Positions 24,201 through 35,224 are shown, counted from the stretch's first letter. The stretch: DNA of 64,000 nucleotides from Tubulanus polymorphus (GCF_964204645.1 NC_134025.1:16152001-16216000); one strand, 5' to 3'. Made by a program: numbers and translations. The notes: generated from the letters alone by a model not told the origin.

Positions 24201-24472
24201 TCAAAAGCTGGAGAATCAAGGTATCAGTTTATTTTATGGGATTGATGTTTTTAATATACAAACCTATTAGCAAAACCAGCATTCAAGTAATTGTCGAAGG
24301 ACTCCGTTGTGAAATGTTTTCTACAGAGCACACTTGATGACGAAGGCTTCCATTGTGCTCGCTTTGTACTCACAAAAGCAGTCCATACTCTAGCAATATT
24401 TGGATCACGCGGCCATTTGAAAAACAAGGAATCTTGTGTACTACAATTGTAGTACACACAACGCCGTGGCAT
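21207..24472 (-). pseudogene. Kolobok transposase (THAP + DDE-type), multi-exon, decayed
   Basis: Minus-strand exons, approximate bounds: 24472-24270 (THAP domain: MPRRCVYYNC...W...CRKHF), 24086-23800, 23672-23395 (acidic linker), 23262-22990 (CKLCNHRTTWKSEPSIKGIP and GSLTEKVIRLFK), 22870-22640 (GGDGRCDSPGHSAKYCSYS, the Kolobok core motif), 22560-22080 (VKVRKLHNF to HLYWCAQS), 21965-21790 and 21650-21207. A frameshift lies near 23120-23150, and an in-frame stop follows VTDMH near 22442, where the family has a conserved TDRH. The protein would bind element ends via THAP and catalyse cut-and-paste transposition at TTAA. Confidence 0.83.
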
Positions 24473-24752
24473 AGTTTAAAATTGTTTTAAAATCTTTTTA
24501 TAATCACTTTTTCTCCTGTTGTTATCGCTATCTGAACGAGGCTGATAATACTTCCGGGTTCTCAACATCTCGCGCTGACGTCACCACAGGGGATTACCCG
24601 AGATTGCTGAGCATCGCAACTACGTATATTTTGGTTTGCCGTAGCGAGAAAAAACCTCTTAAAAGTATTCGAAATGAAAACAAATATACCTAAGGTCATT
24701 AGATTATCATTTATTACATCTTAATGGATTGATTCAAGGGAAAAAACAAAAT

Positions 24753-24770
24753 TGTTCAGTAGTCCTTTAA
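24753..24770 (-). repeat. Kolobok right end: terminal repeat plus TTAA duplication
   Basis: TGTTCAGTAGTCCT (24753-24766) is followed by TTAA (24767-24770), the perfect mirror of the left end. Confidence 0.88.
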
Positions 24771-25746
24771 GATTTTCATCAGAAAATCAGAGAACAGGGA
24801 TTGGCTAGATGCCTGTTGATTTTCAACAACATCGGGCATCTGCTGCTTCAGATATTATTTAATCGTCAACCCTTCCAATGTCAAACACAAACCAAACTTT
24901 TACCCCCATGTCGCTATAAATAGAGTAAGGATGCTTCTACTTGTATCTGTGATTTTGTTCCTAGGGTATAAATCATTATGGATGGCTAGAGAGACCCTCT
25001 GCATCTTTTGTTATCTGTGTGCATTTGTGAACATTGTTTCGTTGTGAACATCAAACATCGCTGCAAATCTAATTACTCTGGAAAGTCACCAAGTACCCTC
25101 AATTCAACATGGAAATAATCAAACGATGATTTTAATCCAAAAAAATCTTGAAAATTTCCAAGAAAATAGAGTAATCTGCGCATGTAGAAAATCGACGGTC
25201 AACCACTCGCGCACGCTTTGTGCTTGACTCAACCAGTGGCCACGCGTGTTTCTATGAAGATATTTTTATGAATGCAGAATCAACAAAATCCTCAGATGAA
25301 ACTTTATTTTCAATGATAAATTCTAAATTGTATCTCAAAAAATGAAAAAATTACAGCCAATGCCACAAAATTACCAATTTTTTTGAGGCGCCTTCCTAAA
25401 AGTGACGTATCCTTTTTAAAACACTATCAGAAAATAGAAATTGTCAAATCTCTAAGATTCATCAGTTTAAATTTTGTGCCAAAAGATGAACTACAATTAA
25501 TCGCACTAGAGGTTTTAGTTTAAAAATTGTTAAAATCTGTCCAACAATGCAGGACCCGCGGGACCGCCTCAAAATGGTGCCTGGAAACTGGAAACTTTCC
25601 TATTGTGACCAATGATAAATCTTGGTAATATAGGTGATAATTTGTCTTTACTAACTAGTGACCTGTTTGATTTAGTTCAAAATTTGATGCTAAGACAAGC
25701 ACAGCCATTTAATCATGCTATTCTTATTTTTCCTGATGTGTATTAC
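24771..25746. other. Unassigned intronic sequence
   Basis: No exon with fitting phases and no element ends were seen. The missing domain II S1 exon of the channel gene was looked for here and not found. Confidence 0.35.
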
Positions 25747-25887
25747 CTGGGATGTTTCAGTTGACACATCTTCAAAGTTAAACAAAAGCGCGTCAGTTAA
25801 ACGTGTGCACCATTCATATGTTTCAATTTTACCATCACTATCTCCATCCAAATACATCATAATCACTTCAATATTTTCATCCTTAAG
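25747..25887 (-). CDS. Exon of two-pore-channel-like gene: canonical EF-hand in the I-II linker
   Basis: CCTTTACAG precedes and GTAATA follows a 141-nt exon (47 codons, phase 0 to phase 0). The product LKDENIEVIMMYL-DGDSDGKIETYEW-CTRL contains a complete 12-residue EF-hand loop with Asp at 1, 3 and 5, Gly at 6, Ile at 8 and Glu at 12. It joins in frame with the upstream exon ending LRLVKPE (48599-48749). In the two-pore channel family the cytoplasmic linker between domains I and II is EF-hand-like: functional in plant TPC1 and usually degenerate in animals. Here the loop looks able to bind calcium. The intron upstream is about 22.7 kb. Confidence 0.8.
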
Positions 25888-27474
25888 CTGTAAAGGGAAA
25901 AAATTGTTGTTAATTTCAGATGGATCACAAAGACTCAGTTCCATTATCTCAACTCAAAATTAAAGTCAACTCAAAGCTACATTTAAACCATGGAATTAAA
26001 TCAAGTTAACAAAGGGATAACTTTGTTGTAACCTTTATTCCCACTCTAGAGTCAACAATTCCAGACCAAGTTCTAAATCACTTGATCCTGCGTTTTCATA
26101 ATGAAAGGAGGGTGAACCTATTTTTTGATGTATGTGTCACACAAAATTTCCACCACAGCCCTTTAGGTGCATGAAATAGTCTATACTGTTTTATACTGAT
26201 TTTCTCGGCGTTGTCATATCGTGGAATGAAAGAATTGCAGAATTTTTTAAAAACACGGAATTTCATTATCAATGATATAGAGTTTCACTATCCACGGGGA
26301 TACCCGGTGTCGAATCGCAATTTTATCTGATTCTTTTATGATACCGTTCACTGGCTGCCAGTGGCAGTCAGAACGTAGTCGGACAAAGAGATTGGAACCA
26401 GAGCAAACACCGGTTATCGAAATTAATCGACCTTTTTGCGATCTTAGTAGATTTGAGCACGGTCGCTCTAGGTTGGGCCTTATGTAGTTTTAGATGGCTT
26501 TTATTACAGATTCTTCAATATTATAGTTTTAGCTCTTTCAGCACAAATACGCACAGCAGGTAACGGAATCCGCAAAGCATCAAATTTGGTAATCTTTTCT
26601 CCATCGTCCTCGTGTTTAGTTTGATTAAGTGTTTACAAACCAATGAAAGTTGAGAAAACTACAATGATATACTAATATAATGAATGCTCCGATTTGTTTA
26701 TTTAGATGTTAAATGATATATTTGCACCATTCTATTCAGGTTTTAGATTTGTTAAAAAAACGTTAACACACAAATGAATGAAACTTAATTGCGTTTCTAA
26801 AGTTCACATACATTAATTTAGTCTTAATACCACCTTTAAAACTAGGCAATCTGAATAAATAAATAAAACATCGTTTTTATATCTATTTTATGCTTCATTG
26901 AAGGATTTTGCTAAAACATCTTTTTTACCCAGTGTATCCATCTTCATATGTGTATTGTGTACGATCATATGTGCGTTACATCACTCGCTCTACTGTACTG
27001 TACTATTATATGAAGACCGTGTCTGTGGTAAACAGAACAACAGATAAGGCAACTTACATACAGCTGTTGGGGTATTTCACTAGGGGTGTAGATTTCGAAA
27101 ACTCATTCTAGCATCCGTTTTTCATGAGTAATTCTACCATTTTGTTATAGAAATCACAAAACCTGGTGCGAGTACATATAAATATGTATACATATAGTAT
27201 ATCAACTGGCAAAATTAGTTCATACAACTGCGTCTAGGGAAAGATGAAAACACTGTTTCTTCGTCATCCATGAAGTAATTGTACCTAAATTTGGTACTTA
27301 AGTACTTGGCACGTTGAAGCCCATGTGGCACAACAAATCCATGATATGAGGTAACCCCTAAGTGGTGCTCCTTCAATAAAGCGGTACGTTATGAACTGAT
27401 TTCGGTGAAATCTTAATCCAGCAAGGCAGAAAACTGTTACCACTGTTGCACCTTAATATAGCTGCAATCACTTC
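25888..27474. other. Unassigned intronic sequence
   Basis: Part of the 22.7-kb channel-gene intron. I saw no coding domain and no paired element ends. The stretch at 26220-26470 has a composition closer to 45 percent GC but no recognisable content. Confidence 0.35.
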
Positions 27475-27680
27475 ACAGAAAACCGTATTGATATTCACAT
27501 CACTGTTATTAGGGATTCTGCTGCTTTCGAAGTAAAACGATTGTAATCCTGCTGATTATCATTAGGGTTTTCTGTTTCTTGACAGAAAACCCTATTGCAT
27601 GATTATTATAATCAGTAGCAATAGGGTTTCTGCAAAAGCAGCAGAAACCCTATTGTTACTGATTATAAATATTATTATTG
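27475..27680. repeat. Array of short hairpins (AGGGTTTTCTG...CAGAAAACCCT)
   Basis: Two clear hairpins are seen: AGGGTTTTCTG/CAGAAAACCCT (about 27563-27592) and AGGGTTTCTGC/GCAGAAACCCT (about 27622-27652). Diverged units lie upstream (AGAAAACCGTATTGATATTC near 27478). They are separated by AATAGG and GATTATTATTA-type spacers. The same family occurs at 40814-40848 and 41160-41245. Confidence 0.75.
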
Positions 27681-27699
27681 ATATTAATTCATTAAGAGA

Positions 27700-28250
27700 T
27701 GTTTCCTTTGGCTTGGAAAATAGGGATATTAACAGTGATACATAAAAAGGGAGATAAATCTAATCCAAAAATTACAGACCTATTACGCTTCTATTACAGA
27801 CCTATTACAGACCCAGACGCTTCTAAATACTATGTCTGAAATGTTTGAAAGAGTTCAGTACGATCCAACTCTGAAACACCTATTAGCAAACAGTTTACTT
27901 TATGACAAGCAGTCAGGCTTTCTCCCCGGTCACAGCACCTCTGACCAATTGTTATCTATAATGTCATTCAATTTTGAGAAAAATATGGATGTTAGATCTA
28001 GTTACCTCGATATTTCCGCTGCTTTTGATAAAGTACTACATCATCTTTCATTGTATAAACTGAGGAAATATGGTATAGATGGTAAACTTTTTGAATTATT
28101 TCATCCAATCTTAAGAACAGAAGATTCCTAGTCAAAAGTGAAGGTATCATCTAAAACCCATCAAAAGAAAATTTTATAAATAGTTCAGTACCGCAAGGCT
28201 CAATTTTAGGACCACTTTTGTTCTTGATTTATATAAATAACCTCATTTTT
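27700..28250 (+). pseudogene. Non-LTR retrotransposon RT, fingers/palm part, interrupted
   Basis: Translation in changing frames gives PLAWKIGILTVIHKKGDKSN and then the fingers motif SGFLPGHSTSDQLLSIMSFN. Next comes YLDISAAFDKVLHHLSLYKL, with the first catalytic Asp region, LDISKAFD in the family. After a stop at 28129 comes SSVPQGSILGPLLFLIYINN (28180-28240). These are the ordered core motifs of LINE reverse transcriptase. The frame breaks off at about 28250, and the YADD part resumes at 29591 after an insertion of about 1.3 kb. Confidence 0.85.
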
Positions 28251-28635
28251 TATCTATCACAAACCTTTTGGATGAACAAGCTACCCTCGACATTATTCAT
28301 AATCTCAATTCCCTAAACCTAACTGAATAATGTAATTTTCTTCTTTTTGGCAACCCAGCCTTGCTCGACTTTAACACTAATACTAAGATCATCACTCTCT
28401 CATCCAAATTCATTTGCAAAAATAGCGACCGCTTACCACTACCCTGATAGCATGTTCTCATTTTAATTTCCCCCAGCGTTTTTCTTTATTCGTTAGTTCT
28501 GTGTCACTCTGTTCATGTGTTTATGTATGTAATTATATGTTCAACCTGTCCAAATTCCCGCGTGACAGGTATCTTTCTTTTGTATCGTATGTCAGTTTGA
28601 TGTAAATAAATTGGATTATAAATTTAAACAAGAAA
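28245..28635 (+). pseudogene. 3' end of a second non-LTR element inserted in the first
   Basis: DEQATLDIIHNLNSLNLTE and FLLFGNPALLDFNTNTKII, followed by a run with C and NSDRF, resemble the extreme C-terminus of LINE ORF2 proteins. AAATAAATTGGATTATAAAT then gives an A-rich 3' tail. It interrupts the RT between the PQGS and YADD motifs. A second tail-like end, AATTGAATTGAATT, is at 28935-28955. Confidence 0.5.
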
Positions 28636-29590
28636 ATCAATTTTAGAAAATTATTTGACGCCTGCGAAAAAAGATTTGGCGATTGGGTAGATGATACAGC
28701 GGGTCTTCGACTCTAGTAGTGGTTTAAATTTTTTTATTGAAAATTCTCAATAATTGATCGCGAGTCTTGAGTCTGGGTGGGTTGAAGTAGACGTTGTCAT
28801 TTAAAATAACATGCTTATGTTGTTCTGTATGAATTACCCGTGTGTCATGTATGTTGTATTAATTTATTTTAAAATTTCTATTTATTGAATTTGGGAATTT
28901 TATCCCGAAATTTCAATGTAATAAGGATCAATAAAGAATTGAATTGAATTGTCACCTAATACACATGCCATCAGAGGACGCGGAGCCGTATATGATTGCT
29001 ATGCTATTATAAATTGCTAATCTCACGAAACCTGCATACTCCTAATATCAAACATATTTTCTAAAACGTTTGAATATTGAAATTATATGTTTACACATTT
29101 TCATATTGACCGCTTGTAGCCGCTGATGAAATTCACGCCGGCCCTACACACATCGTAGATAGCTTCGTCATTCCACCGGCATGCCCACATCAGGGTCTGA
29201 CTTTTATATCGGACCTCCAAATCGTGTATACATCCGCCATTTAACCGAATAATCCGATTTACATTTCTATTTATCATTTCTATTAATCATTTCTATTTAT
29301 GCCTGCCGCTTCTGATATAATCATACATCCTTTACTATTACAATACGTCTTTTAATGATTTTCAATGCAATATAACATTTCGACGTTCAAATATAGGTCA
29401 TTATATAATCACAGGAAGCCATTCTACATCTATGTCAATAATATTTTGCCAGATAGCTTATTTGTGTACACATAGACCTGTGACGTTTTGCACATCCATT
29501 TACGGCTGTCGTTTGTAAAATGACGCTGAATGGTTAACATTGTTTAGGTTTCATAATGGTAACGTTTTATAAGGCGTCAAAAAAAAAATG
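28636..29590. other. Inserted sequence separating RT motifs
   Basis: It has no recognisable coding motif. A (GAATT)n-like tail near 28940 suggests a further truncated retroelement ending there. The remainder to 29590 is unassigned. Confidence 0.4.
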
Positions 29591-29958
29591 TCCGGATCAA
29601 CTTAACATCAATGCATTCATATATGCTGATGATACATCTCTCTATATTCCCATCAACCGAGGAAATAAAGTACTTCAAGATGACCTTGATCAACTAGAAA
29701 ATTGGACCTCATTATGGTGTCTAGAATTCAATGCTAGTTAAAGCTGTGATGTTATTTTTACTAAAAGAGGTAATAAACTTTATAATCCTCTGTATATAAG
29801 TAACAATCCCATACCAACAGTAACTAAGCATAAGCATTTGGGCTTAGTTTTGGATAACAACCTGAGTTTTGATCAACATGTTCACTACCTGTATGAAAAA
29901 GTCTTAAAATGTTTACACTCTTTAAAGTCATTGTCATTTCGGCTCAAATCACTACATC
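29591..29958 (+). pseudogene. Non-LTR RT, catalytic YADD and thumb part
   Basis: Translation reads PDQLNINAFIYADDTSLYIP, with the catalytic Asp pair, then QDDLDQLENWTSLWCLEFNA and, after one stop, HKHLGLVLDNNLSFDQHV, the standard LINE order. The frame is cut at 29958 by insertion of the MITE at 29961-30542 and resumes at 30545. Confidence 0.85.
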
Positions 29959-29960
29959 TA

Positions 29961-30542
29961 CTGTAAAAACTGGTGTATAAGTCTACGCGGCGTATAAGTC
30001 GAGGTCGATCTTTAGACCTACATTTCATGATTTTAGCATATATCCGGCTTATAAGTCGAGTCCCTTCTCTTAGAAGAATAATTACTATATTGAATAGTTA
30101 GTTTTGATAACGATGTGCGCCTTCACGCAAGCCGCCACGCGTCAGCCTGATTGCTGCTGTGCGTTAATCAATAGACTGTTACACACACACTCAGGTATAA
30201 TACACTATTATACAGTGATAGAGTAGTGTGAGTCACAGGCTATATATAGCCTAATGTATTAAGCGCTGCTATAAGCGCGCATATATGAATACATCGTTTT
30301 AAATGAAGCTATGTCAAAATGAAAGAAGTTTTTTTCATTAAATAACTTTATTTATCATGAATAATTATTCAAACTATCATAGCAGTAAGAAGATGAACAC
30401 TGTCTTTTTGTCTGGTAGAATCAATATTCCTTGTGACCTGAAAATACTTAGTAGAAAACTGTACTCGGCGTATAAGTCGAGGTCAATAATTTAGTGGTAA
30501 AATCAAGGGTTAAAAACTCGACTTATACGCCGGTTTTTACGG
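29961..30542. mobile_element. TA-flanked MITE (CTGTAAAAACTGG...CCGGTTTTTACGG) inserted in RT gene
   Basis: TA (29959-29960) precedes CTGTAAAAACTGGTGTATAA, and CGCCGGTTTTTACGG precedes TA (30543-30544). Subterminal GGCGTATAAGTCGAGGTC is repeated at both ends. TA duplication and terminal words fit the Tc1/mariner/pogo group; it is non-autonomous and has no transposase. It splits the RT frame exactly between ...SLHL and ...YTSFVYPHYE. Confidence 0.85.
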
Positions 30543-30544
30543 TA

Positions 30545-31049
30545 AGTTCTATATATACCTCTTTTGTGTATCCACATTATGAAAACTGTGACATCCTTTA
30601 TAATAATGCCTCAAGTCTCGTTAGAAAGGCTTCACTATAAAGCTGCACTGTTGGTATCGGGTTGTTTACACAGTTCAAACACTGCTAAAGTATTAGATAT
30701 ATTAAATTGGCAAACTTTAGCTGCCAGACGACACGACCGTCTTCAAATGTATATGTTTAAAGTGTCATGTGGTAAATCACCCCAATATGTTTTATCACTG
30801 TTTCATAAATTTACTTATAACCCAGAAAAGGTCCTAAGATCCCAACACCCATTTCGCATCCCAATTCCCTTATTGGGTAAATTCTATAATTCTCCCTTGA
30901 TGAAATTAATTCATTCCTGGAATATTACTAGTCCAAATATAAGAAATCTACCCACATTTTCTCAATTCAAATCAAAAGTTTTGCATAGTAAGACAAGTTT
31001 GTCCCATATATCTACTTTTATGTTACCAAACTTAAGTATTAAGTATTGA
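30545..31049 (+). pseudogene. Non-LTR RT C-terminal domain
   Basis: It opens in a broken frame (YTSFVYPHYENCDILYNNAS). From about 30610 an uninterrupted frame reads VSLERLHYKAALLVSGCLHS, SNTAKVLDILNWQTLAARRH, then PLMKLIHSWNITSPNIRNLP and ends at 31049. This is the C-terminal part of the same RT that starts at 27700. A close relative lies at 42166-42640. Confidence 0.82.
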
Positions 31050-31241
31050 AGAGATCTACCTTAACTAAATCCGTGTCGATGTATTTCTTAGAGGTCAATT
31101 ATATCGTCATAACTTCACTGATGTAGTCTCTCCGTAATGCATTGAATGTAATGTTATTCTCAGTACTAAACACTCTCTCTTACAGTACCAGCAACCTGCC
31201 CATTTATACAAAATTATCGAGCGCTATACAGACTTAAATCG

Positions 31242-32446
31242 AAATATAGCTGCCAAGCAGCGATGACGGGTTTTCTGCAAAGCCATTCAGAAAGATGGGA
31301 ACTGTAGTAAATTGAAATATCGATACATAGAATAAAATGCATTGACAGATTCGAACCTAATATGCTACCACTGTGTAAATATTAGGCTGTGTCAAATATG
31401 ATTCAGCTTTGAAACCGAACATACGCGGACGTACAATCAACAAATATTAATTTATTTGACCAGGCATTTATTTTGGCATTCAAACATCATGATACTGTAT
31501 TATCACCATGCTTAAAAATGGATCTGTCCTATTAAGAACTCATCTTAAGCACCTGCTGAGTCGATAGATTGAGTGAATTTACAGATAAGAACGTATTATG
31601 ATTTAGAAAAGATTTAAGAAGTTAATGTTTTTATTGAAATATTTGAATAAATACATATATTGTAGTGTAGATTCAATCAATAAAGTATGAATTGATCTGG
31701 TCTGGGTTTCCGGCTGATGTTGATTTTGGCTTTTATGGATTACAAATTCTATAGTGATAAACAATTGATACCTGCAACATGTGTGTAAATCAAACCTATT
31801 CCACTAGTTGCGTGTGTTTCCTAATAAACGGGAGAGTCACTCTTGATCTGAGTTATTAGAAAAATAATGTTCATTTAGTTATAGAAATTCATTGCCTTTT
31901 TGGAAATTCTGTAATAATATTTCTTCTGTCTTAATTTTTATTACTTTATGAACCAATGATATGCTTTGTAAATATGATGTAATAAAATAAATTTGAATTT
32001 GAATTAAATTTGAACATGAGAATCAAGCATAACTTGTGTTTTTTCAACTTGTCTTTTGTTAACAGTTCCAGAGTTTCAATGACAATCAAATCCAAATTGG
32101 CTAAAAAGTACATAGGACTTAATGAAATGAACCGTTAGTTACTGCAAACCTATTCCAGTGTTATGTTGATCGTGTTGAATCACTTTCCTTGAGTTGAAAG
32201 AATCAGATCTTCTATGGTGCAACATCAATCGAAGAGAGATATCTAGGTGTTGACTGTCCTTGACTATCTAACTGCATGCGTTTGACATTGGAATCAGCAT
32301 CATACCCATTTGAACTGCAAAATATTCATACATGAAAACCTACAGAACATGTATACAGTAATCAAACTTTCACCGATGTAGGATATTTGAATGAACGTTG
32401 GGCTTATTTCAGTATTCTAAAGTAGGAAATAATAAGCCCAATCAAT
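31242..32446. repeat. Right arm of the 1.15-1.2 kb inverted repeat
   Basis: It is the reverse complement of 1-1146, starting at GAAATATAGCTGCC and ending at AATAAGCCCAATCAAT. It has about 50 bp (near 31660-31710) that the left arm lacks. The 30-kb interval between arms contains host exons, so the pair is not simply the ends of one transposon. Confidence 0.85.
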
Positions 32447-32702
32447 AGGCCCTATTCCCATTGGAACAATTGTATGTATAATGCGTACAGCTGTACTGTA
32501 CACTTATCAGTCAAGAATGGAGAAATCGGTATACCAAACCTACGAACAGCAAAATGTACAGGCCTACAATGATTTCTGGTATACAAGCCGTGACCACATT
32601 GACTATTAAGGTCAGCAGGTCAGAGAAGGCCTGGCCAAATTTAATCACATGGCTCAAATCAATTAGCCTTTCAGCGTGTGAATACTTCAGTGTATTGTGG
32701 GA

Positions 32703-32857
32703 TCATTCATTTATTACGTACGCATTAGGGGAGGGGAGGGGTCAGGGCAATTACGTACTGTAATGCTTAATGTACATGAAAAAATGGCAGATTTTGCGTA
32801 CAGAGGGGGAGGGGGGGGTTGAAATAATCAAATTTTATACGTACGTAATAAATGAAT
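32703..32857. mobile_element. Short MITE (TCATTCATTTATTAC termini), copy 2
   Basis: Near-identical to 17811-17960, with TCATTCATTTATTACGTACG and ACGTACGTAATAAATGAAT at its ends and G-rich runs inside. Confidence 0.8.
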
Positions 32858-33059
32858 ATTCCTGTTTTAAAAATAGGGCTATCGAGTGAATTAGTACATA
32901 GACTGAATTAGACTTTAGGCTAGTCCTGGCCAAATCCTATCCATGTTACAATTGCACCAGTTATAGTAACATCATTGTAGGAGGATGACCGCCGACTAGA
33001 GGGAAAAAGTTGTGTTTGTAGTACATAGGCATGGTAGGCTTGTCGTACTCACTTAATAC

Positions 33060-33560
33060 CCGGTACTTAAAACGCTGTTGTTACCTGTACGTGACTGTAC
33101 GGTGATTTCAACAGGTTAGCCGTATGTGAGTATGTTGACGCTCAGACTTGCAATATTGGGATTCGAAACCAAACGAAAAAAAAATCCAGTTGTAGTCCAG
33201 TGATTTACCCACTGTGCCACAGAACGTAACTGCAGGGTGGATGAAATTTGATTTACAAATAGCCTAGCCTCACCTAACCCAAACTCTATTCTTTCACGCA
33301 TGCACGTTTGCAGATTACAGGAACTCACTTACGGTCTTTTTAGGGAACTCACGTGCGGTTAACCTGTGGATATCACCGTACAGTCACTGGCACGTACGGG
33401 TAACAACTTCGTACTTAAAAAATGGTATTGGCTACTAGAAAAACTCATGTACGGCGTTTGTAGGGAACTCACGTACGGTTAACCTGTGGAGATCACCATA
33501 CAGTCACGTACGAGTAACAACTACGTACTTACTGGTATCGGCTACTACATAATAGGCCTA
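33060..33560. repeat. Composite inverted/tandem repeat with GTACGTGACTGTACGG units
   Basis: About 68 bp at 33063-33130 (CTGTACGGTGATTTCAACAGG) recurs in reverse complement at about 33349-33418 and again at 33467-33530. The latter two are tandem copies separated by GGCTACTAGAAAAACTC(A). A tRNA-like sequence lies in the loop (33155-33240). Confidence 0.7.
33155..33240 (-). repeat. tRNA-derived SINE-like sequence or tRNA pseudogene
   Basis: The minus strand shows an A-box-like TGGCACAGTGGGTAA and a B-box-like GGTTTCGAATCCC about 40 bp later, with an A/T-rich insertion in the anticodon-arm region. A tRNA fold is not complete, so it is not called a functional tRNA. Confidence 0.45.
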
Positions 33561-34114
33561 TAGACAAATAAATACCCGTACTGCGGTAGGCTTTCTTAGC
33601 TTCCACACTTCACAACCGAACCAACGGACCAACCAGTATATTTATTCCCAGTACGCACCAACCGGCACAGGCCTAACTGTTGGTAAACTGTGTGTACCGT
33701 AGTAGGCTATCAATAATCACCGGATACTTTTCTGTTGTTTGTTTTCTCTCTGAGACGAACGTAATTCTAGCAGCTCTCCGCCACTCAACGACCTTGATTT
33801 AAACTTGATCAATTCAAGATCTGTTTATTGACGCTTTTGGTTACATGAACTGATCAGCAATATACTTAAATGAAATAACCGGAATAACAAGAAATCAAAA
33901 ATATTAAAGTGGTAACAAACAAATGCCCGTAAACCTGTCAGACACGCGAACGCCGGACTCGTAAACTCTTGGACTCGGACCCGCTGAGCAATAAATTCAT
34001 AAAATTGACTTTGAAATTGATTGTGGAGAAGAGAAGGAATAATTCGATAGCTCTTCCTTATAAAGAAGAGAGAAATTTCGGAAAGAAAACACAACATGGC
34101 TACTAATTGAACAG
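33561..34114. other. Unassigned intronic sequence
   Basis: No exon or element is recognised. It includes a small GC-richer stretch with CCAACGGACCAACC-type words near 33620-33665. Confidence 0.3.
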
Positions 34115-34345
34115 AGCCAAATTTCCGATGTTTACGGCTCGACAGTGCCTTTATAATGTGGATTTATCAAAATTCCCATGCAGTATCTGGAGATTGAAGT
34201 GAGCTGAAGGATATCATACGGATTGTATCGGCGACAGCGGTAAGGTAAGGAAGCCTTTACACTTTTAACAAAAACTATGTGGAAAAGAGAAAAAAAAAAA
34301 TAATAAATATTGCTGCAAAGCAGCGATAACGGGTTTTCTGAGCAG
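34115..34345 (+). repeat. Dispersed repeat with GCTGCAAAGCAGC hairpin end, second copy
   Basis: It matches 5020-5312 (CGATGTTTACGGCTCGACAG, GATTGAAGTGAGCTGAAGGA) and ends AATAAATATTGCTGCAAAGC then AGCGATAACGGGTTTTCTG. Confidence 0.7.
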
Positions 34346-35224
34346 GCGTGCTATTCATAATTTGAAAAGTGGATAAAAGAAATATATCAATACGGGATAC
34401 GCATTTGATGTGTCAAGTCACACCAATGCGGTTTAACATAACATAATTTATAGTTATAGTCAAATTGGGGGTTACTCGGGTCGTTTAGTTGTCTGTGGAG
34501 TCGAGTAGATTGGTTACCCATCTGTAACATTGGTTAGGGAAACGACTCGTCAGCTTGATGAGTTGTATGTATTATGATTGTGCGCCACCTGCATTTTCCG
34601 AAATAATGTTCATATAATTATTTGAAGGGACGATTGAAGTCAATTATCAACGTACATCTGAATATGTAATAGTCCTTAGTAACTTTCTGTTGCAGAGGGC
34701 ATAGAAAAGATTTTGAAATTATTTAATTAAAATATAAATTTTATATACGAAAAATAAACTATTATGGTCAGTACAAATTGAAAATTCATAGTGTATTTTT
34801 AAGAACAAGCTTACATAGCTTACAGAATACATCACGTACATTTGAATTTTATAAGTGATGGATAAAAAATCAACGTGTGACAGAAAAAAATGTAGTTAAT
34901 TATTTAACAATATCGAAATATGTGCTCTCTTTTTAAACTAATGGAGTGATACGCAATTAATCACATGGCCTGTATTAAAAGATAGAACATACAAATTGGA
35001 TATTTATAAGTCGAAACATGTGAACAGAAACTAAAACTTTGATGTCAGTGACCAGTAGTATGGAATTACACAACGACAATTGGCTTTAAACTCAACAAAC
35101 ATTATTAAAGAATGTTTCAAACAAAATGCATTATACAACGACATGAATAAACTTGTTTTACAAAACAAGAAAGTACATTTTGAACTTTTGAATGGTCGAA
35201 TCCCATTTATTCACAGTAACCTGT
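34346..35224. other. AT-rich unassigned sequence
   Basis: Strongly AT-rich, with no coding or element signature. It precedes an abrupt GC- and CpG-rich segment at 35225. Confidence 0.35.

Larger units (their letters stand above)
19683..24766. mobile_element. Kolobok DNA transposon, full length by its ends, coding regions decayed
   Basis: The element is 5,084 bp with perfect 14-bp terminal repeats (AGGACTACTGAACA) and TTAA duplications on both sides. It contains a minus-strand THAP transposase gene of Kolobok type and a plus-strand gene with a P2X7-like zinc domain. Divergent gene starts lie near each end: ATGGCGGATAC at 19904 and the THAP start at 24472. The right subterminal region has TGACGTCA (24576) and an ETS-like CTTCCGG. 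In-frame stops and a frameshift in both genes show the copy is no longer active. Confidence 0.88.

Noticed and set aside
1-32446. A 32-kb giant transposon (Maverick/Polinton-like) bounded by the inverted repeats
   Set aside because: No Polinton genes (polymerase B, integrase, ATPase, protease) lie between the arms, and the interval holds host channel exons.
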